Program-made: the position numbers and the translations under genes
Shown: in pieces, positions 1 to 9,113 of the stretch
Layout: each line of letters opens with the position of its first letter
How positions within the stretch are numbered: position 1 is the first letter of the stretch
Notes under the pieces: generated by a model
What the model was told of the DNA's origin: nothing
Databases searched by the model: none
The model's input: the letters and a program-made list of their open reading frames with translations, nothing else
Source: Roseivirga sp.
Lineage (GTDB): Bacteria; Bacteroidota; Bacteroidia; Cytophagales; Cyclobacteriaceae
NCBI GenBank assembly: GCA_021404565.1
Contig: JAAWWF010000008.1
Span: 186,001 to 250,000, forward strand
Direction of reading: 5' to 3'
Length of the DNA: 64,000 nucleotides

Positions 1-380
1 TAACAGAAGAACAAGCGGTGAACCCACGAATGCTGGCCAAAAGAATCGAGTCTATCAATCTGTCGGTGTTGCTTTTTGTAATCGTCCCCTTTGGTAATCT
101 CATCTTCCCCATAGTGCTGTGGAACAGATATTCCTATCATGAACTGGCAGACAGAGTAGGGCGGGCAGTAATCAATTTCCAGATTACCTGGTCACTGATA
201 AGCTATTTCCTGCTGGCCATTTCTCCCTTTCTGGCTAGAGCTTTGAACACCACCTTTCCAATCATTTTTGCAGTGCTGACTGCTGCTTATGTGATCAATA
301 TTTCCGTAGTTATCAGAACTGCCAGGCGGATTAAATCGAAACACTACGAGGTTTCGAAGTGGGCCTTAGAGCTACTCTAG
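1..380 (+). CDS. C-terminal membrane part of a regulator-like protein (partial)
   Basis: The reading frame is open from the left edge of the window (first codon at position 3), so this is the 3' end of a longer gene; the GTG at 18 is probably internal. The visible part has three hydrophobic segments separated by short polar loops, ending in a basic tail. A conserved-looking stretch (RVGRAVINFQITWSLISYFL) resembles the DUF4870-type membrane domain which in Bacteroidota often follows an N-terminal helix-turn-helix of XRE type. The DNA-binding part would lie outside the window, so the regulator assignment is an inference from the C-terminal domain alone. Confidence 0.5.
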   Translation, partial: TEEQAVNPRMLAKRIESINLSVLLFVIVPFGNLIFPIVLWNRYSYHELADRVGRAVINFQITWSLISYFLLAISPFLARALNTTFPIIFAVLTAAYVINISVVIRTARRIKSKHYEVSKWALELL

Positions 381-470
381 GCTCGTTCTGGCAAATGTCG
401 TTGAAATGTCGCCCCTGATTTCTTCGGGGATAACTTTGCGAATACTAGTTTCCCGGGTTAGAAATTCAGA

Positions 471-1031
471 ATGTTTATGAAAGTGGTTTTAAGTAGTCTG
501 CGCTACGCAGGAGTAGTGCTGTTTGCTGTATGTTTTACCTGGGGTATCCATGAACTGACGCATTGGTTTGTAGCCATTGCTTTGGGCTATGATGCAGTAA
601 TGACTTTGAATACGGTCTATCTGCAAAGTGGAGAATATCAACAGGATTGGCACTGGATTTTAGTCAGCGCAGTCGGGCCCCTGATTACCATTGGACAAGC
701 TTGCCTGGTTTATCGGTGGCTCATCAAGAAAGGCTGGAATCCCAATCTGTATCCCTTTCTTTTACTCACACTCTATACCCGACTGTTGGCTGGAGTTATG
801 AACCTCTTCAATCTCAACGATGAAGGCAGAATCAGCCACTTTCTGGGAATAGGAGATTTTACGCTCTCCATAGTGGTTTCTGCTTTCCTGGGAGTATTGG
901 TTTATAAAGTCTCAAAGCAGCATAAGCCCGGCTGGAGGTATCAACTGTTTACCATTATACTGATTATGATCTTCAGCTCCATCCTGATTTTGGGTGATCA
1001 GGCACTGGATATTGTCCTATTGCCTTTGTGA
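471..1031 (+). CDS. Integral membrane protein with HExxH motif, M50-like
   Basis: A 186-residue protein with about five membrane segments. The first carries HELTH (residues 27-31), a zinc-metalloprotease HExxH signature inside a hydrophobic helix, as in site-2 proteases (family M50). Two other M50 hallmarks have recognisable counterparts: SAVGPLI (66-72), like the AGP motif, and NLFNLNDEG (111-119), like the NxxPxxxLDG segment that supplies the third zinc ligand, here with D117/E118. The protein is shorter than typical S2P enzymes and has no PDZ domain. ATGs at 471 and 477 are both possible starts. It is monocistronic as far as visible. Membrane location is certain; protease activity is inferred from motifs only. 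Confidence 0.55.
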   Translation: MFMKVVLSSLRYAGVVLFAVCFTWGIHELTHWFVAIALGYDAVMTLNTVYLQSGEYQQDWHWILVSAVGPLITIGQACLVYRWLIKKGWNPNLYPFLLLTLYTRLLAGVMNLFNLNDEGRISHFLGIGDFTLSIVVSAFLGVLVYKVSKQHKPGWRYQLFTIILIMIFSSILILGDQALDIVLLPL

Positions 1032-1173
1032 TTTTGAACTCGACTTTCTCAGCCGTTTAGGAGGGGGGCTAAACCGAAAACAGCGCGAAATACAAGATGG
1101 TTGGCCTGGGATAGGGTGGCCCTGTGCGGCAAAAACCTGTCTTGGATTTGGTGTTTTCGGAAATGCTTTTTTC

Positions 1174-1201
1174 GTTCCTTTTTGGCCTATCAAAAAGGAA
1201 C
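1174..1201. repeat. Perfect 11-bp hairpin
   Basis: Arms GTTCCTTTTTG (1174-1184) and CAAAAAGGAAC (1191-1201) enclose a 6-nt loop. No U-run follows on either strand, so it is not a canonical intrinsic terminator. It lies about 140 bp after the end of the upstream membrane-protein gene and could be a 3'-end structure of that transcript. Confidence 0.6.
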
Positions 1202-1477
1202 AAGATTAGAGGAGAAACCTAAGTGATAATGGGTGTGATAAAAGATGACTTTTACCCAATATCAGACAGAAGTAACTCTGAAAGAGTACTCTTTTTGACC
1301 CTTGACAACCACCAGTTTAAGGTACTACAAAGAATTTTTTTAAGATTTATTCAACACTTCAAATCAAAGCTGAACAGCGTTTGATTCCACTTTTTCCTGA
1401 TTTCTGTTTCCTGAGTACTGCTTCCTGCGGACTCTTGAACTTGCACATTCCAAATTAATTTTCTAGCATTGCATATA

Positions 1478-1506
1478 TATACAGTATATACACTATGAAC
1501 TGTATA
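1478..1506. promoter_or_regulatory. Candidate operator of the GntR/YtrA regulator
   Basis: An inverted repeat, TATACAGT (1478-1485) and ACTGTATA (1499-1506), is separated by 13 nt and sits 75 bp before the GntR start codon. YtrA-subfamily regulators usually repress their own ABC operon from a palindrome near the promoter, so this is the best candidate operator here. The surrounding AT-richness means chance palindromes are not excluded. Confidence 0.4.
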
Positions 1507-1581
1507 AACAATTAGAGCCTGGAACTGGATATGTAAGTTCTTAGTCCTCTGTTTGTTGCACAGTTTGGATACCTGGAAAAG

Positions 1582-1962
1582 ATGAAGATAATCATATCAA
1601 ATGCCTCCTCAGAGCCCATATATGAGCAAATCGGCAGACAGATTAAGGCCCAGATTATTTCCGGTGAGCTAAAGGAGGGCGATGGACTGCCTTCCATTCG
1701 AAAGCTGGCCAAAGAGCTTCATATCAGTGTGATTACCACCAAACGCGCCTATGAAGAGCTGGAAAAAGAGGGCTTTATCGATACCGTAGGAGGCAAGGGT
1801 ACTTTCGTGGCGATTCAGAATAAAGAACTGCTGAGAGAGAAGCGAATGAAGTCAGTAGAAGATATGATGGCAGATACGGTTACAGAGGCCAAAAAGCTCG
1901 ATATCTCCTATGAAGAGCTCAATGAAATGCTGTCCATTCTTTATGACAGCAGTGAAGATTAA
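1582..1962 (+). CDS. GntR-family transcriptional regulator, YtrA subfamily
   Basis: A 126-residue protein with an N-terminal winged helix-turn-helix (about residues 9-78; EPIYEQIGRQIKAQIISGEL and LPSIRKLAKEL are typical GntR segments) and only a short helical C-terminal tail, the mark of the YtrA subfamily, which lacks a large effector-binding domain. It is the first gene of a four-gene operon with an ABC ATPase and two permeases, the classic YtrA arrangement, in which the regulator represses the transporter until cell-envelope stress relieves it. The ATG at 1582 is well supported because the DNA-binding domain starts directly after it. The inducing signal cannot be read from sequence. Confidence 0.9.
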   Translation: MKIIISNASSEPIYEQIGRQIKAQIISGELKEGDGLPSIRKLAKELHISVITTKRAYEELEKEGFIDTVGGKGTFVAIQNKELLREKRMKSVEDMMADTVTEAKKLDISYEELNEMLSILYDSSED

Positions 1963-1978
1963 GGTAAAAGAAACAAGT

Positions 1979-2848
1979 ATGATCAATACATTAGAAATAT
2001 CAAACCTTGCCAAGGACTATGGCGATTTCAGGCTGGAGGATGTGTCCTTTAACCTGCCTCAGGGCTATATCATGGGCTTAATTGGTCCGAATGGAGCGGG
2101 GAAAACGACTATTATAAAGATCATCATGAATCTGGTGATGAAGCAGCAGGGACAGGTAAAGCTCTTTGGAAAGGACCATCAGGAATACGAGGTGGCGGTC
2201 AAAAAGAGAATAGGTTTTGTATATGATACACCTAACTACTATCAGCATCTGAATTTGAGACAGCTGAAAAATGTAGTGGCTCCCTTTTATGAAAACTGGG
2301 ATGAAGCTGTCTTCAATGGACTTGTCAACCATTTTAATCTGCCTTTGAAGAAGACCCTTAAAAAATTCTCTAAGGGCATGGCCATGAAGGCTTCGATCGC
2401 CATAGCCATGTCTCATCACGCGGATTTCCTGATTATGGATGAGCCTACTTCAGGACTTGATCCGGTAATCAGAAGAGAGGTACTCGATTTTTTCAGAGAG
2501 TTTATGCAGCATGAGGATAAGTCCATTCTGTTCTCTTCCCATATCACCACTGATATTGAGCAGGTAGCTGATTATATCACCTATGTGCAGGATGGGCGTG
2601 TGATATTTTCCAAGACCAAAGATGAGGTTTTCGAGGATTATGCCCTGGTAAAAGGAGGTAATGACTTGCTGGATGAAGACACTAAAAGCGCCCTTTTGGG
2701 GGTGAGATCTGGTGCCTACGGTTTTGAGGGACTTACACATAATGTAAAAGGGGCCAGGGCTGTATTTGGCGATAGTGCCATCTACGACCCCGCCTCGTTA
2801 GAAGATATCATGTTTTTTACCGGTATGAAGACCAGGAAGGTACTGTGA
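1979..2848 (+). CDS. ABC transporter ATP-binding protein
   Basis: A 289-residue ATPase with Walker A GPNGAGKT (residues 36-43), a degenerate signature segment (KFSKGMAMKA), Walker B followed by MDEPTSGLDP, and the switch histidine in SSHITTDIEQV. The C-terminal 80 residues form the extension usual in YtrB/CcmA-like exporters. I chose the ATG at 1979, 16 bp after the GntR stop; the frame is open further upstream into the regulator gene, but that stretch does not resemble the family. It energises the two permeases downstream, probably as an exporter involved in envelope homeostasis; the substrate is unknown. Confidence 0.9.
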   Translation: MINTLEISNLAKDYGDFRLEDVSFNLPQGYIMGLIGPNGAGKTTIIKIIMNLVMKQQGQVKLFGKDHQEYEVAVKKRIGFVYDTPNYYQHLNLRQLKNVVAPFYENWDEAVFNGLVNHFNLPLKKTLKKFSKGMAMKASIAIAMSHHADFLIMDEPTSGLDPVIRREVLDFFREFMQHEDKSILFSSHITTDIEQVADYITYVQDGRVIFSKTKDEVFEDYALVKGGNDLLDEDTKSALLGVRSGAYGFEGLTHNVKGARAVFGDSAIYDPASLEDIMFFTGMKTRKVL

Positions 2849-3582
2849 TGTTGTTCAGATTAGTGGCAAAAGATTTTCGTGCCAATGGACTTTATCTGGC
2901 TATCAGCCTGGGCATTCTCTTTGTGCTAAATGCAATACTGTCGTTTGGTGTATTGGGCTCAGAGAGTGGCCCTGTAAGTGCTGGAGGAGACGCAAAGTTG
3001 ACGGTGGCCATCCCTATGTTTTTCCTGGTATCGGTGTTGGGGTCTAAAGTTGCTTCATTGCTCTTTTTGAAAATCGATGACATGTCTGATAGCAATACTT
3101 TCTTTGCAAGCCTTCCGGTGAAGCGCAAGGAGTTGGTCAAGGCTCGGTATATCTCTTCAGCCATACTGGCCTGTGTAGCACTGGTGGTACTATTACTGGC
3201 CACGCTGCCGGCTTATTTTATATATGGAGCCAGCTACTCTGAAACGTTCAGTCTACTTCACTATCCTGCTTTCTGGTGCATTTTCCTTCTGTTTATCTGG
3301 TTTTCCAATAGTATTTCTTTTCCCTTTTACTTTCGGTTCGGACTGGCCAGGGGGGTGTTTACGGTAGTCATTATTCAGGTGTTATTGGCTACTGCCATGG
3401 TGATCATATTGCTGGACCCGGATGTCCGGGAAGGTATTTTGGATTTTGCCGAAGGAGCACTTGACTGGATTAACACTATCCACATCGCTTTGCTGGGGTT
3501 GGGGAGTCTGGGAATAACACTACTCCTGATGTTGGGGTCTGCAATGCTGTCTGTTAAATTCTATAAAGTGAGAGATTTATGA
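2848..3582 (+). CDS. ABC-2 type transporter permease
   Basis: A hydrophobic protein of 244 residues with six predicted membrane segments and no soluble domain, as expected for an ABC-2 type permease. The ATG at 2848 overlaps the ATPase stop (TGATG), a sign of translational coupling; a GTG three bases upstream is also in frame. A charged cytoplasmic stretch between TM2 and TM3 (ASLPVKRKELVKARY) is typical of the coupling region that contacts the ATPase. It probably forms a heterodimer with the next gene product. Confidence 0.85.
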   Translation: MLFRLVAKDFRANGLYLAISLGILFVLNAILSFGVLGSESGPVSAGGDAKLTVAIPMFFLVSVLGSKVASLLFLKIDDMSDSNTFFASLPVKRKELVKARYISSAILACVALVVLLLATLPAYFIYGASYSETFSLLHYPAFWCIFLLFIWFSNSISFPFYFRFGLARGVFTVVIIQVLLATAMVIILLDPDVREGILDFAEGALDWINTIHIALLGLGSLGITLLLMLGSAMLSVKFYKVRDL

Positions 3583-4205
3583 GTTACAATATGATTTTCA
3601 AGCTGATGGTCCGAGACCTGAGCGTTTACCGACTAAGCTTTCTCCTCATTTCCTTCTTAATGCTGGCGGTAGGGATGGTGACCATTTTTATCAATACCAA
3701 TACGGTGGGCATGTTTACCAGTAGCGGTAGCTCTATATCTACGGTGGTTATGGCGGCTTACATGTCTGAGTTGAAAACCAGATCGACATGGATTCACACA
3801 GCCAGCTTACCGATTACCAAAAAGGCCATGGTCACGGCTCGCTTTCTCACTTCAGTTCTCATTTGTGCACTCAATTTGCTGCTATGGTTCCTCGCATTCA
3901 ACCTCTTATCGGGCAGTGCAACGCCTGCTATTGGTGCTGAGGTTATACTCTTTACCTGGGTTCAGGTCTTGTTTCAACTGGCCCTTTACTTCTTTGTTTT
4001 TTACCGTTTTAATATGATTGTTGTGATGGGCGTTTATCTGCTACCTACCGTTTTATGGGCTGTCTTTTCACCCAAAGCGACCCCTATGAGTGATTTGGTG
4101 ATCGGTAACTTTCAGGTCTTTCTTATCTGGATACTGGTGAGCCTGGGCTTGTTTATCGCTTCTTACTTCTCAGCCATTTCATACCTGAAGAAGAAGGATC
4201 TTTAA
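3579..4205 (+). CDS. ABC-2 type transporter permease
   Basis: A 208-residue protein with six membrane segments, the last gene of the GntR-led operon. Its ATG overlaps the previous stop (ATGA at 3579-3582). It has the same coupling-region pattern as its neighbour (SLPITKKAMVTARFL, about residues 77-91), which suggests that the two permeases are distant paralogues working as a pair. It is followed by a bidirectional terminator hairpin. Confidence 0.85.
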   Translation: MSYNMIFKLMVRDLSVYRLSFLLISFLMLAVGMVTIFINTNTVGMFTSSGSSISTVVMAAYMSELKTRSTWIHTASLPITKKAMVTARFLTSVLICALNLLLWFLAFNLLSGSATPAIGAEVILFTWVQVLFQLALYFFVFYRFNMIVVMGVYLLPTVLWAVFSPKATPMSDLVIGNFQVFLIWILVSLGLFIASYFSAISYLKKKDL

Positions 4206-4287
4206 TCTTTTGTCTGGTAAGCTTTCCCAGGCATTGTCTTGGAAGCAGAAGTCGGGATTTTACGCTGGGCTGGTGTTATTGACCAAT

Positions 4288-4315
4288 AAAAGGCCCGGTT
4301 TTAGCCGAGCCTTTT
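4288..4315. terminator. Bidirectional intrinsic terminator
   Basis: A GC-rich stem, AAAGGC-CGG pairing with CCG-GCCTTT around a short loop, is flanked by an A-rich run on the left and TTTTGTTTT on the right. It lies between the convergent ends of the ABC operon (4205) and the NmrA-like gene (4336), so it can terminate both. Confidence 0.75.
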
Positions 4316-4335
4316 GTTTTGGATCACTTTCTTTA

Positions 4336-5160
4336 TCAGTTTGTCCAGACACCCGTGGCTGCTGTTTCAACAGCATATTGGGCAAAACTTTTTGCTTTTC
4401 TGCCCAGTACCTGCTCCACACCCTTGGTCGTACCGGAGTTACGTCCGTCCAGCACGTAGGTGAAGAGGTAGTTGATGAGCCAGCGGTAATCCTCGGGTAC
4501 TCCGTGCTCTTCGAGCATAGCGGCATATTCTTCCAGGCTAATGGGGTGTAACTGAATTTCCCTGCCGGTTGCCCGGGATATTTCGTTTACCACATCGTGG
4601 AAGGTTAATAGGTCAGGACCTGTGAGCTCATGTACCTTGCCGGTATGACCCGCTTCGGTAAGCGCAGCCACTACCACATCGGCAATATCATCTACATCTA
4701 CATAAGGTACCCTGGTTTCTGTCCTGGGGACAGCCAGATGGCCTGAGAGAATTGGTTCTATAAAGAAGCTTTCACTAAAGTTCTGACTAAACCAATCGCA
4801 GCGGACCACGGTCCAGTCGATGCCGGAGCTCATAACGATCTCTTCACAGCGTTGAGCCTCTGCCTCACCTCTTCCTGAAAGAATTACGAGCTGTTGTACA
4901 CCTGCAGCTACCGCTTCTTTGGTAAAGGCTGTGATGGCCTCCAGGGCTGCCGGTACTGCCAGGTCAGGCTGGAAGGTGATATAGACTTTGCTAATCCCCT
5001 TGAGTACATCGGCCCATCCCTGGGGATCATGCCAGTCGAATGCCGGAGAGGCGCTACGTGATCCTAAGCGTACATTTTTACCCATGCTGGTCAGTCTGTC
5101 TGCTACTCTGCGACCGGTCTTACCGGTGGCTCCTAATACGAGAATTTGTTCTTGTTTCAT
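4336..5160 (-). CDS. NmrA-like NAD(P)-binding protein
   Basis: A 274-residue atypical short-chain dehydrogenase. The N-terminal Rossmann fold begins with GATGKTG (residues 10-16), and the second strand ends in LGSRS, consistent with NADP(H) preference. The family (NmrA / SDR_a8, including quinone oxidoreductase 2-like proteins) often lacks the catalytic Tyr-Lys pair, and some members only sense the redox state of the cofactor. PYVDVDDIADVVVAAL is the conserved family segment. It is downstream of two small membrane-protein genes and an AraC regulator on the same strand; a joint role in redox or xenobiotic response is an inference. Confidence 0.8.
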   Translation of the reverse strand: MKQEQILVLGATGKTGRRVADRLTSMGKNVRLGSRSASPAFDWHDPQGWADVLKGISKVYITFQPDLAVPAALEAITAFTKEAVAAGVQQLVILSGRGEAEAQRCEEIVMSSGIDWTVVRCDWFSQNFSESFFIEPILSGHLAVPRTETRVPYVDVDDIADVVVAALTEAGHTGKVHELTGPDLLTFHDVVNEISRATGREIQLHPISLEEYAAMLEEHGVPEDYRWLINYLFTYVLDGRNSGTTKGVEQVLGRKAKSFAQYAVETAATGVWTN

Positions 5161-5250
5161 TGTTTGTTGTTTTAACTCCGATAGCGATCGGAGCAGGTTT
5201 TTGAATTATGATAATGAAGGGTGTTTCCCTTTGTTTATTGAGTTTTTAGT

Positions 5251-5757
5251 CTAGATGAATGTGGTGTTTACCTGAGCGGGATTGCGAATAGCCAGGAGTA
5301 AGAGCACAAATGAAATGACCGAGAAGACGGTTCTGACATTGTGAAGTCTGTTCCATTTGAGCTCATAGGCCTGTCGGGTTGCTTTCAGTTCTGAAGCTCC
5401 CAACTTGTTAAGTTCTATCAGGTCCAGGGCTTCGTTGAGTGGTACATTGCCAGCTGCAGTCACTCCTACTGTGCCTGCCAGATATACAATAAGCGCGGCC
5501 AGGGTGAAGAAAAAGGAGGGACCTATATCTGCTTTAAATTCCAGGTATGAGCTCCAAAGCATTAGTAAGAGTGCCCCGAAAAAGATGGCAAAGAACCCCG
5601 GATTCAAGATCGCCCGGTTGATCTGCTGCATGGCTTCCAAATAGCTTTGGTCGGCCATTCGTTTAGTGCCTGGAATAACGGAAACGGACCAGGCGTAAAA
5701 GAGCCCGGCAGACAAGCCGGTACTTAAAAGTGCGAGTAAGGAGATGGTTGTTTTCAT
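5251..5757 (-). CDS. DUF1772 membrane protein (anthrone-oxygenase-like)
   Basis: A 168-residue protein with four predicted membrane segments and the family-typical opening LSTGLSAGLFYAWSVSVIPG followed by a helix containing NRAILNPGF. DUF1772 proteins are often annotated as anthrone oxygenase-like, but bacterial members have no established function. It sits 90 bp upstream of the NmrA-like gene and 52 bp downstream of another small membrane-protein gene, all on the same strand. Confidence 0.75.
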   Translation of the reverse strand: MKTTISLLALLSTGLSAGLFYAWSVSVIPGTKRMADQSYLEAMQQINRAILNPGFFAIFFGALLLMLWSSYLEFKADIGPSFFFTLAALIVYLAGTVGVTAAGNVPLNEALDLIELNKLGASELKATRQAYELKWNRLHNVRTVFSVISFVLLLLAIRNPAQVNTTFI

Positions 5758-5809
5758 GATGATTTTGAGTTTTGAGGAAGTTGCAGGCGAACAGCGGTCC
5801 TGTTCCTTG

Positions 5810-6193
5810 TCAATGTTTGATTTTAAGTTTCCAGTAGAGCCAAATCACCAGGATGTTCTCCGCTACGAGGATGTAGAGAAGCGGATAGGTGAAGAACTCG
5901 TAATGATTTCTGTCGTGAAGGGGAATTTCTATTAAGGGTACCGTGATGATCGCATCGAGGGCCATGGCTACCGCCATCATGATCAGGGCAATACTCAGCC
6001 CGTGTCCCCCAGCGCCTTTTTTGTAGTAATAGGCAGTACCCTGCCAGGCCATGGGTATGATGACCACACCAATCAGCAAGCCCTGAATCGACTCCGAATC
6101 CCGGATGCCGGGTATAAAGTTGAAAATGGCGAAAAGGCTGAAAATACCGAGCCATACCAGGCTACCTGCTGTAATTGCTCTTTTGATGTTCAT
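5810..6193 (-). CDS. Small membrane protein, DUF5367-like
   Basis: A 127-residue protein with four hydrophobic segments. The ATG at 6193 (MNIKRAITAG) is preferred; a TTG start at 6220 would add nine polar residues with no support. The pattern of four helices with a YYKK motif after the second and short charged ends resembles DUF5367. No enzymatic motif is visible. It is part of the same-strand run between the AraC regulator and the NmrA-like gene. Confidence 0.6.
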   Translation of the reverse strand: MNIKRAITAGSLVWLGIFSLFAIFNFIPGIRDSESIQGLLIGVVIIPMAWQGTAYYYKKGAGGHGLSIALIMMAVAMALDAIITVPLIEIPLHDRNHYEFFTYPLLYILVAENILVIWLYWKLKIKH

Positions 6194-6468
6194 ATCTGTT
6201 TTTTGTTTTTGATATGACAAAGGTGTGGCCTGCCCTGCTGAATGATTTGTCGGAAAGGGATTCCGATTTGTTCAGAAAGGATTAGTTGGAAAAGAGAGCC
6301 TGGTGCCCACGGTTTGACCAATGTCTACAGAAGCACAAGATTGGTCTGACCGGTTGTCTGCCTTGGCCAGTCAACGGTCTCAGCGCAGCAGGACCCTGAG
6401 CATGGTGGAGAGGAGGAGCTTTGCCCTCCTGATCCCTAATTTCTGATAACTAATAACCGACATACCGA

Positions 6469-7326
6469 TTACCTGATCACTTCACTGGGTCGGAAGCCGA
6501 ATTTTTTGGTAAAGGCATTGGAGAAAGAGCTGAGACTTTCATAGCCAACCCCCCAGGCAGCTTCCTGAATTGTGGTGTCACCATTGCGTAAAAGCTGATG
6601 AGCTTTGTTGAGCCGCTCGTTTTGCAGATGCTTGAAAACAGGCACGCCAAAAAGCTCTTTAAAGTTCTTTTTAAGCTTATAGCTGTTGAGGCCTATGAGT
6701 TTAGAGAGCTCTGTCAGAGAGGGCGGTGTAACCAGGTTGTTGGTAAGGATTTCCCTGGCCTCGTATAGTTTTTCTCTATCCGGATTTTTGCGTTCCAGGG
6801 TGTTTTTATCTGCGAGACCGGCAAAGAAGTGGGAGAGGAGCTCTGTCACCTGACTTCGCAGAAACATCATGCGCGTGGTCCCCTGGTAAGTAGTGTTGAA
6901 AATCTTATCCACCGCCTCCTGCATTTCCGGGGTCATATAAAAACCCGGGCCACCTACGACAGGAGCCAGAGGTTTAATAAGCCGGCCCAAATGCTCCTGA
7001 AAGATTTCCTGCTCCAGCTTTGGTAGTTTCTGCAGGTTTTTCAGTGTAGAGACAATGCAAACACATTGAAGTGGCTGCTCAGGCGATACGGTATGCTCAA
7101 ACTGTGTTTTCGCATCTCCATAAAAGGATATGGCCATGCCTTTGGTGTTGTGAAGCTCGTGGCTGTAGTCGTCCATGCAAATGTTAAGCCGCACCTCTCC
7201 TGAGCCGTAGAAGGCCATCCCCAAAACGCTGTCTTCAAATCCACATGTTTCAACAATGGTTTGTTCGGCTGTAGACTGCTCTATCAGCACAATAAAGTTG
7301 TTGATTTCGAGGATGTCCCGGGTCAT
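6469..7326 (-). CDS. AraC-family transcriptional regulator
   Basis: A 285-residue protein whose C-terminal 100 residues form the double helix-turn-helix of AraC regulators (LTELSKLIGLNSYKLKKNFK, then IQEAAWGVGYESLSSFSNAF and KKFGFRPSEV). The N-terminal 180 residues form the sensing domain and have no recognised ligand motif. The organisation resembles PchR/YqhC-like regulators. It is encoded upstream of the DUF5367/DUF1772/NmrA run on the same strand, with a 275-bp gap that probably contains their promoter; regulation of that run is an inference from position. Confidence 0.9.
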   Translation of the reverse strand: MTRDILEINNFIVLIEQSTAEQTIVETCGFEDSVLGMAFYGSGEVRLNICMDDYSHELHNTKGMAISFYGDAKTQFEHTVSPEQPLQCVCIVSTLKNLQKLPKLEQEIFQEHLGRLIKPLAPVVGGPGFYMTPEMQEAVDKIFNTTYQGTTRMMFLRSQVTELLSHFFAGLADKNTLERKNPDREKLYEAREILTNNLVTPPSLTELSKLIGLNSYKLKKNFKELFGVPVFKHLQNERLNKAHQLLRNGDTTIQEAAWGVGYESLSSFSNAFTKKFGFRPSEVIR

Positions 7327-7387
7327 AGTTAATCAGTTGGAGTATATGCAGTAACCTTTTCCAGATGCGTATTACGATTGCTTACTC

Positions 7388-9034
7388 CTAATGGTTCGTA
7401 ATCTTCCTCACCTCTGCATCAAGTCCTGTCATCTGCCAATGCCCCAGTGAAATAGGGATATTGCCAATGGCGTTAAGTCTGTCAAAGAAGTCCTTGCTTT
7501 TAAACACCTCTCCTTTCGCCTCCTGGACCCTGGCGAATTCAGCCATGGCATTTTTCAGAAGATACTTTCCTGTGATATAGCTGCTGCCATATCCCGGCTG
7601 GCGCAAGTATAAATGCTGCTCAAAAATCAGTAACTCTTTTTCGGTCTTCATCCAGCCACGAGGAGTGTATTCTGAATGTATGCCACCAGCTTCTTCCATG
7701 GTCATTTCATTGGCATGTGCATAGAGAGAACCCAAGCCACGGGCGGCCCTTTGTGCGATCATAATCAGTACGATTTCTCTGGCACGTGGAGAATCCTCAT
7801 ACAGGCCGGCATGCATAAACATTTCTTCCACAGCCGTGGCGGTACCCTCATTACGGGAATCGAAGATATTATACAACAAGGGCTTTCTTCGTACTTCGCT
7901 GGCATGAGGTTCAAGGTCCATGCGGGCAAGTTCAAACCAGTGGTAAAAATGAGAGTAGAGAGGGCGTGGATCGTAATGCTCTCCGATCAGGAAGAAATTG
8001 CGTTGCTCCTTGGGTACATAAGCTCCCAGGTGCTCCCTCAGGGCTGGCTCCCAGTAATCTTTTACCGTCACAATGTCCTGCTTGTCTAAAAAGTCTATCA
8101 GGCTGCGAGCGGCTTTCTCGGCCATGGCATTGTACGCCTCCGGTGAGTCAGCATCTTTGAGTTCCGGTAGATTCCTGTTTCTATGCTCTTCAAGTTTTAG
8201 ATCAGACCAGGCACTAGCCAGCTCACTCTTGAGCAACATTACCTCATCTTCCCAGGTCATCGGTACCAGGTGTACATTTTGCATATACCAGGTATAGTTT
8301 TCTTTACCAATACCGGAAGGACCGGTTTTCGTTTTGGCTTCGTCCTCCAGCCAACTCACCAAATCGTCTGTAGAACTTATCGCTGATTGAATGGCCGATT
8401 CCAGGTCACTTTGTCCTTTAATACCTTCCCGGTCCAGCAGGCCTTTCAGGTTCTGGCTTTGGCTTCTGATATCGCGAATGCCCGTAATCCATAGCTCCCT
8501 GGCATTTCCGGTAAGGTTCAGTTTTGCCTGGCTGTTCAGGGCAGGGATGACTTTTAAATCTCCCAGTAGCTTTTGTTTAGCCTCAGCACTGAGAGGGAAA
8601 TCATAAGTCCAGATTTCAGTAGTACCATGATGTGTGGGTCCTTCATGTGCGGGTACATCACTTCGATACATCCAGAGTGATTTGTAAAAGGCCGGATCAC
8701 GCACCCAGGGTTTGAGAATGCGGTGGTTAAAATCGTAACCATTCATCTCAGCCCAGATGACATGCCAGTCTACCTGATGCTTGGTGCTCCAGCCAGTGGT
8801 GTCAATGTCCATCAGTTTGGCCTGAAGCTTCTTGAATTCCGGCCAGCGTTGGTCAAAGGTGGCGGCTGTATAGTCTGGAGCACCTTCTCTTAGAGGAGGT
8901 GTTTCAAAGCTGCGCCATTCCCGGTAAATGCTTACCAGCTCAGGGTTATTGTCTGAAGTTTGCGTTTGGGCCGGCTGACAGCTAAGCATCAAACACAGGG
9001 CAAAGTGGAAAAGAGAGTAACGGAGGAATTTCAT
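7388..9034 (-). CDS. DUF885 lipoprotein, putative metallopeptidase-like
   Basis: A 548-residue protein. The ATG at 9034 gives a lipoprotein signal peptide (lipobox LMLSC, cysteine about residue 18); the frame extends upstream without a sensible signal. The body matches DUF885, whose members are helical and resemble M32/M3-type peptidases. The usual EGWALYAE-type glutamate motif appears as the variant [14 protein letters not shown] (about residues 440-455), so catalytic competence is uncertain. The final hydrophilic helix contains the family-typical GLDAEVR. It is probably anchored in the periplasm or outer membrane, and lies 79 bp downstream of the YbbP-like permease gene on the same strand. 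Confidence 0.8.
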   Translation of the reverse strand: MKFLRYSLFHFALCLMLSCQPAQTQTSDNNPELVSIYREWRSFETPPLREGAPDYTAATFDQRWPEFKKLQAKLMDIDTTGWSTKHQVDWHVIWAEMNGYDFNHRILKPWVRDPAFYKSLWMYRSDVPAHEGPTHHGTTEIWTYDFPLSAEAKQKLLGDLKVIPALNSQAKLNLTGNARELWITGIRDIRSQSQNLKGLLDREGIKGQSDLESAIQSAISSTDDLVSWLEDEAKTKTGPSGIGKENYTWYMQNVHLVPMTWEDEVMLLKSELASAWSDLKLEEHRNRNLPELKDADSPEAYNAMAEKAARSLIDFLDKQDIVTVKDYWEPALREHLGAYVPKEQRNFFLIGEHYDPRPLYSHFYHWFELARMDLEPHASEVRRKPLLYNIFDSRNEGTATAVEEMFMHAGLYEDSPRAREIVLIMIAQRAARGLGSLYAHANEMTMEEAGGIHSEYTPRGWMKTEKELLIFEQHLYLRQPGYGSSYITGKYLLKNAMAEFARVQEAKGEVFKSKDFFDRLNAIGNIPISLGHWQMTGLDAEVRKITNH

Positions 9035-9113
9035 TGGTTGATTCGGTTTATCAGAACAAGATAAAGAAAATGATGAGGAGAGTTTACCTAAAGCTGCGAT
9101 AAGCGGAAGCTTA

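Larger units (their letters stand above)
1032..1581. other. 550-bp intergenic region upstream of the ytr-like operon
   Basis: No convincing gene is present; short open frames here lack recognisable composition or domains. Its two structured elements are an 11-bp perfect hairpin at 1174-1201 and an AT-rich inverted repeat at 1478-1506, listed separately. The last 100 bp before the GntR gene are AT-rich and presumably contain the operon promoter, but I could not place a clean TAnnTTTG box. Confidence 0.5.

Noticed and set aside
1032-1209. Open frame of about 70 codons running past the end of the first membrane-protein gene
   Set aside because: It crosses the hairpin at 1174-1201, has no domain and its composition (Trp/Gly/Lys runs) is not that of a real protein.
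6340-6400. Segment with GGTCTGACC and GGCCAGTC, similar to the GACCACT palindrome family
   Set aside because: It lacks the AGTGGTC partner with a 3-nt loop; the likeness is confined to a few bases.
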